From the NCBI GenBank assembly GCA_023435965.1, contig JAEZLC010000031.1:1-6713 (forward strand): 6,713 bases of DNA. Direction: 5' to 3'. The translations under genes were made by a program, and so were the position numbers. Source of the DNA: Cyanobacteria bacterium OH_CDB_58. Lineage in GTDB: Bacteria; Cyanobacteriota; Vampirovibrionia; Gastranaerophilales; Gastranaerophilaceae. The notes under the pieces were generated by a model that did not search any database, had not been told where the DNA came from, and was given only the letters and a program-made list of their open reading frames with translations. Positions 5,418 through 6,713 of this stretch are shown here, piece by piece; the first letter of the stretch is position 1, and each line of letters begins with the position of its first letter.

Positions 5418-6658
5418 TAGAAATTAAAACCATCTTCTTTCAATCTGTTTATTACTTCGTATAATTGTTCTTCTGTTACAACTATTGATATTCTGAAAAA
5501 TCCTTCGCCGCATCCTCCGAAAGCACTTCCTGGAACAAAAACTACTCCCGAGGTTTTTAAGACATCATCTGTAAATTCTTTTGAAGTCTTGTATCTTGGA
5601 GGTATAGGAAGCCATAGGTAGAACGTAGCCTGAGGGATATTTAGTTTATCCATTTTCCAACCCAGCTCTTTAAGACCTTGAACAAGGATTTTTTGCTTTT
5701 TCTCAAATCCTAAAACGGCTTCTTTAATGTATTCATCGCCTTCATTACTGTTTAATACCATTGCAGCTGCTTTTTGAAGAGCTTTGAAGATGCCTGTGTC
5801 TATCGTTGATTTAAGATTGCCGAACATTCTTACAACTTCTGCGTTACCGCAAACCCAACCGAGCCTCCAGCCTGTCATCGCATAAGGTTTTGAGAAACTG
5901 TGAAATTCCACAGCTACTTCTTTTGCACCGTCTATTTCAAGTACGCTTGGTGCTTTTTCTTGGCCGATAAAGTACATATCAGCGTATGCAGCATCACTTA
6001 TTAGGAGAATATTCCTTTTTTTGCAAAAATCAACAACTTCTTTTAGATATTCTCTTGTTGTTACTGCCCCTAATGGGTTATTAGGGTAGTTTATAATTAA
6101 TGCCTTGATTTTCTTTTCGTTTAATCCTTCTTTTTTAAACTCTTCCATTACTTTCTCAAGGTTAGGCATGTAGTTGTTTTCTTGAGTCATCGGAAGTGAA
6201 TATGCTTTACCTCCAGAAACTTTAATCATTTCTTTATAAGAAGCGTATCCTGGATCCGGAATTAATAATATGTCTTTTTCTTCATCGATTGTAGTCGGAT
6301 TGATAAGCTCTCTTATTAGGTTTGCAATCCCTTCTTTTGAACCAATCAGAGAGAAAATTTCTGACTTAGGGTCTACATCTACACCAAATCTTGATTTCAT
6401 TCTTTTAGAAATTGCTTCTAAGTAGAATATTTCTCCTTTTGGACTAGAATAAGTATGTATTCCAGGTTCATCAAGGACTTCTTTTAATTTGTCTATAACG
6501 AATTGAGGAGGCGGTTGAACAGGGGCTCCCATGTCCAGTGCTATAGGTGCTCTGTTTTTTGCTTCTAATTCGGGTTTAAGTCTTTGCGTTTCTTGTTTAA
6601 TTTGAAACATGATATATGTTTCAAGGGATTGAACGTATTCGTTAAACAAATGTTTCAT
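5417..6658 (-). CDS. dapL: LL-diaminopimelate aminotransferase (DapL-type, PLP class I)
   Basis: This is a cytoplasmic, pyridoxal-phosphate-dependent fold type I aminotransferase of 413 residues. The family reaction forms LL-diaminopimelate from tetrahydrodipicolinate with glutamate as donor, a shortcut to lysine and peptidoglycan meso-DAP. Visible motifs are HTYSSPKG (68-75), SLIGSKEGIANL (103-114), LIPDPGYASY (132-141), NYPNNPLGAVTTREYL (190-205) with Asn194, SDAAYAD (221-227) with Asp222 and Tyr225, and the Schiff-base Lys257 in HSFSKPYAMTGWRLGW. The C-terminal Arg389 (GFFRIS) should bind the substrate carboxylate. SLIGSKEG, YPNNPLGAVTTREY and the FHSFSK-MTGWRLGW block match the direct DapL group better than HisC, which is shorter. 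The ATG at 6658 is chosen because AAGGAG lies 6 nt upstream and the N-terminal helix is family-like. It overlaps hisH by one base. Substrate is inferred; an aspartate- or other amino-acid-using relative is possible. Confidence 0.85.
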   Translation of the reverse strand: MKHLFNEYVQSLETYIMFQIKQETQRLKPELEAKNRAPIALDMGAPVQPPPQFVIDKLKEVLDEPGIHTYSSPKGEIFYLEAISKRMKSRFGVDVDPKSEIFSLIGSKEGIANLIRELINPTTIDEEKDILLIPDPGYASYKEMIKVSGGKAYSLPMTQENNYMPNLEKVMEEFKKEGLNEKKIKALIINYPNNPLGAVTTREYLKEVVDFCKKRNILLISDAAYADMYFIGQEKAPSVLEIDGAKEVAVEFHSFSKPYAMTGWRLGWVCGNAEVVRMFGNLKSTIDTGIFKALQKAAAMVLNSNEGDEYIKEAVLGFEKKQKILVQGLKELGWKMDKLNIPQATFYLWLPIPPRYKTSKEFTDDVLKTSGVVFVPGSAFGGCGEGFFRISIVVTEEQLYEVINRLKEDGFNF

Positions 6659-6664
6659 TATAGT

Positions 6665-6670
6665 CTCCTT
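6665..6670 (-). promoter_or_regulatory. Shine-Dalgarno of dapL
   Basis: AAGGAG on the minus strand lies 6 nt before ATG 6658. It supports the full 413-residue protein over the internal Met17, which has no ribosome binding site. It follows closely after a probable upstream stop codon at 6673-6675, as expected inside an operon. Confidence 0.75.
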
Positions 6671-6672
6671 GA

Positions 6673-6713
6673 TTAATTTTTAGATTCTGATTGCCAAGCC
6701 CAAGCATTGTGAT
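6673..6713 (-). CDS. Probable 3' end of an upstream gene (partial)
   Basis: Read on the minus strand from the window edge, one frame gives HNAWAWQSESKN and then TAA at 6673-6675, just upstream of the dapL ribosome binding site and 14 nt before the dapL ATG. Operon-style spacing and the lack of a terminator or promoter in the gap make this the most natural reading. A second frame ends at TAA 6680-6682 (QCLGLAIRI) and cannot be excluded. Too little is present to name a product. Confidence 0.4.
   Translation of the reverse strand, partial: HNAWAWQSESKN

Noticed and set aside
5417..6658. Histidinol-phosphate aminotransferase (HisC), suggested by the neighbouring hisH
   Set aside because: The protein is longer than HisC, and its SLIGSKEG, YPNNPLGAV and FHSFSK-MTGWRLGW blocks fit the DapL-type group.

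Overview
The window is an AT-rich bacterial chromosome segment in which every credible gene lies on the minus strand, so transcription runs from high to low coordinates. The best guess for the source is a low-GC gut bacterium of the non-photosynthetic cyanobacterial sister group (Melainabacteria/Vampirovibrionia, Gastranaerophilales-like). Three things suggest this: the DapL-type LL-diaminopimelate aminotransferase, the low GC, and a small helical protein beginning MGLASS..R, which resembles short proteins I recall from that group. The assignment is an inference; a Clostridia-like Firmicute cannot be excluded by eye.

In transcription order there are three units. (1) Right end (6713 to 4761): the probable tail of an unidentified gene, then dapL (lysine/meso-diaminopimelate synthesis), overlapping by one base (TAATG) with hisH (the glutaminase subunit of imidazole glycerol phosphate synthase). 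The unit is closed by a strong 13-bp hairpin terminator. (2) Middle (4760 to 3906): a gene-free leader of about 180 nt, then two small unrecognised helix-rich proteins in a tight bicistron. This unit has terminators on both sides and is the least explained part of the window. (3) Left end (3905 to 1): a near-consensus promoter directly at the start of a YceD/DUF177 gene, followed by rpmF (L32), plsX, fabH and fabD in the widely conserved order. fabD ends with a ribosome binding site for a further gene just outside the window, probably fabG or acpP.

Unit 3 links 50S ribosome assembly (YceD, L32) with the start of fatty acid and phospholipid synthesis. FabD makes malonyl-ACP, FabH condenses it with acetyl-CoA, and PlsX turns finished acyl-ACP into acyl phosphate for membrane lipid synthesis. 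Gaps between its genes are 2, 33, 4 and 2 nt, as expected for one mRNA. The fatty acid enzymes keep their catalytic residues.

The main oddities are: a predicted leaderless yceD mRNA; a 40-odd residue basic-then-acidic tail on L32; a YceD protein with a reduced cysteine pattern; an apparent insertion in PlsX; and the insulated two-gene small-protein unit with an ambiguous (TTG or ATG) start. No tRNA, rRNA, CRISPR array or mobile element was seen. No gene-free stretch exceeds 300 bases.
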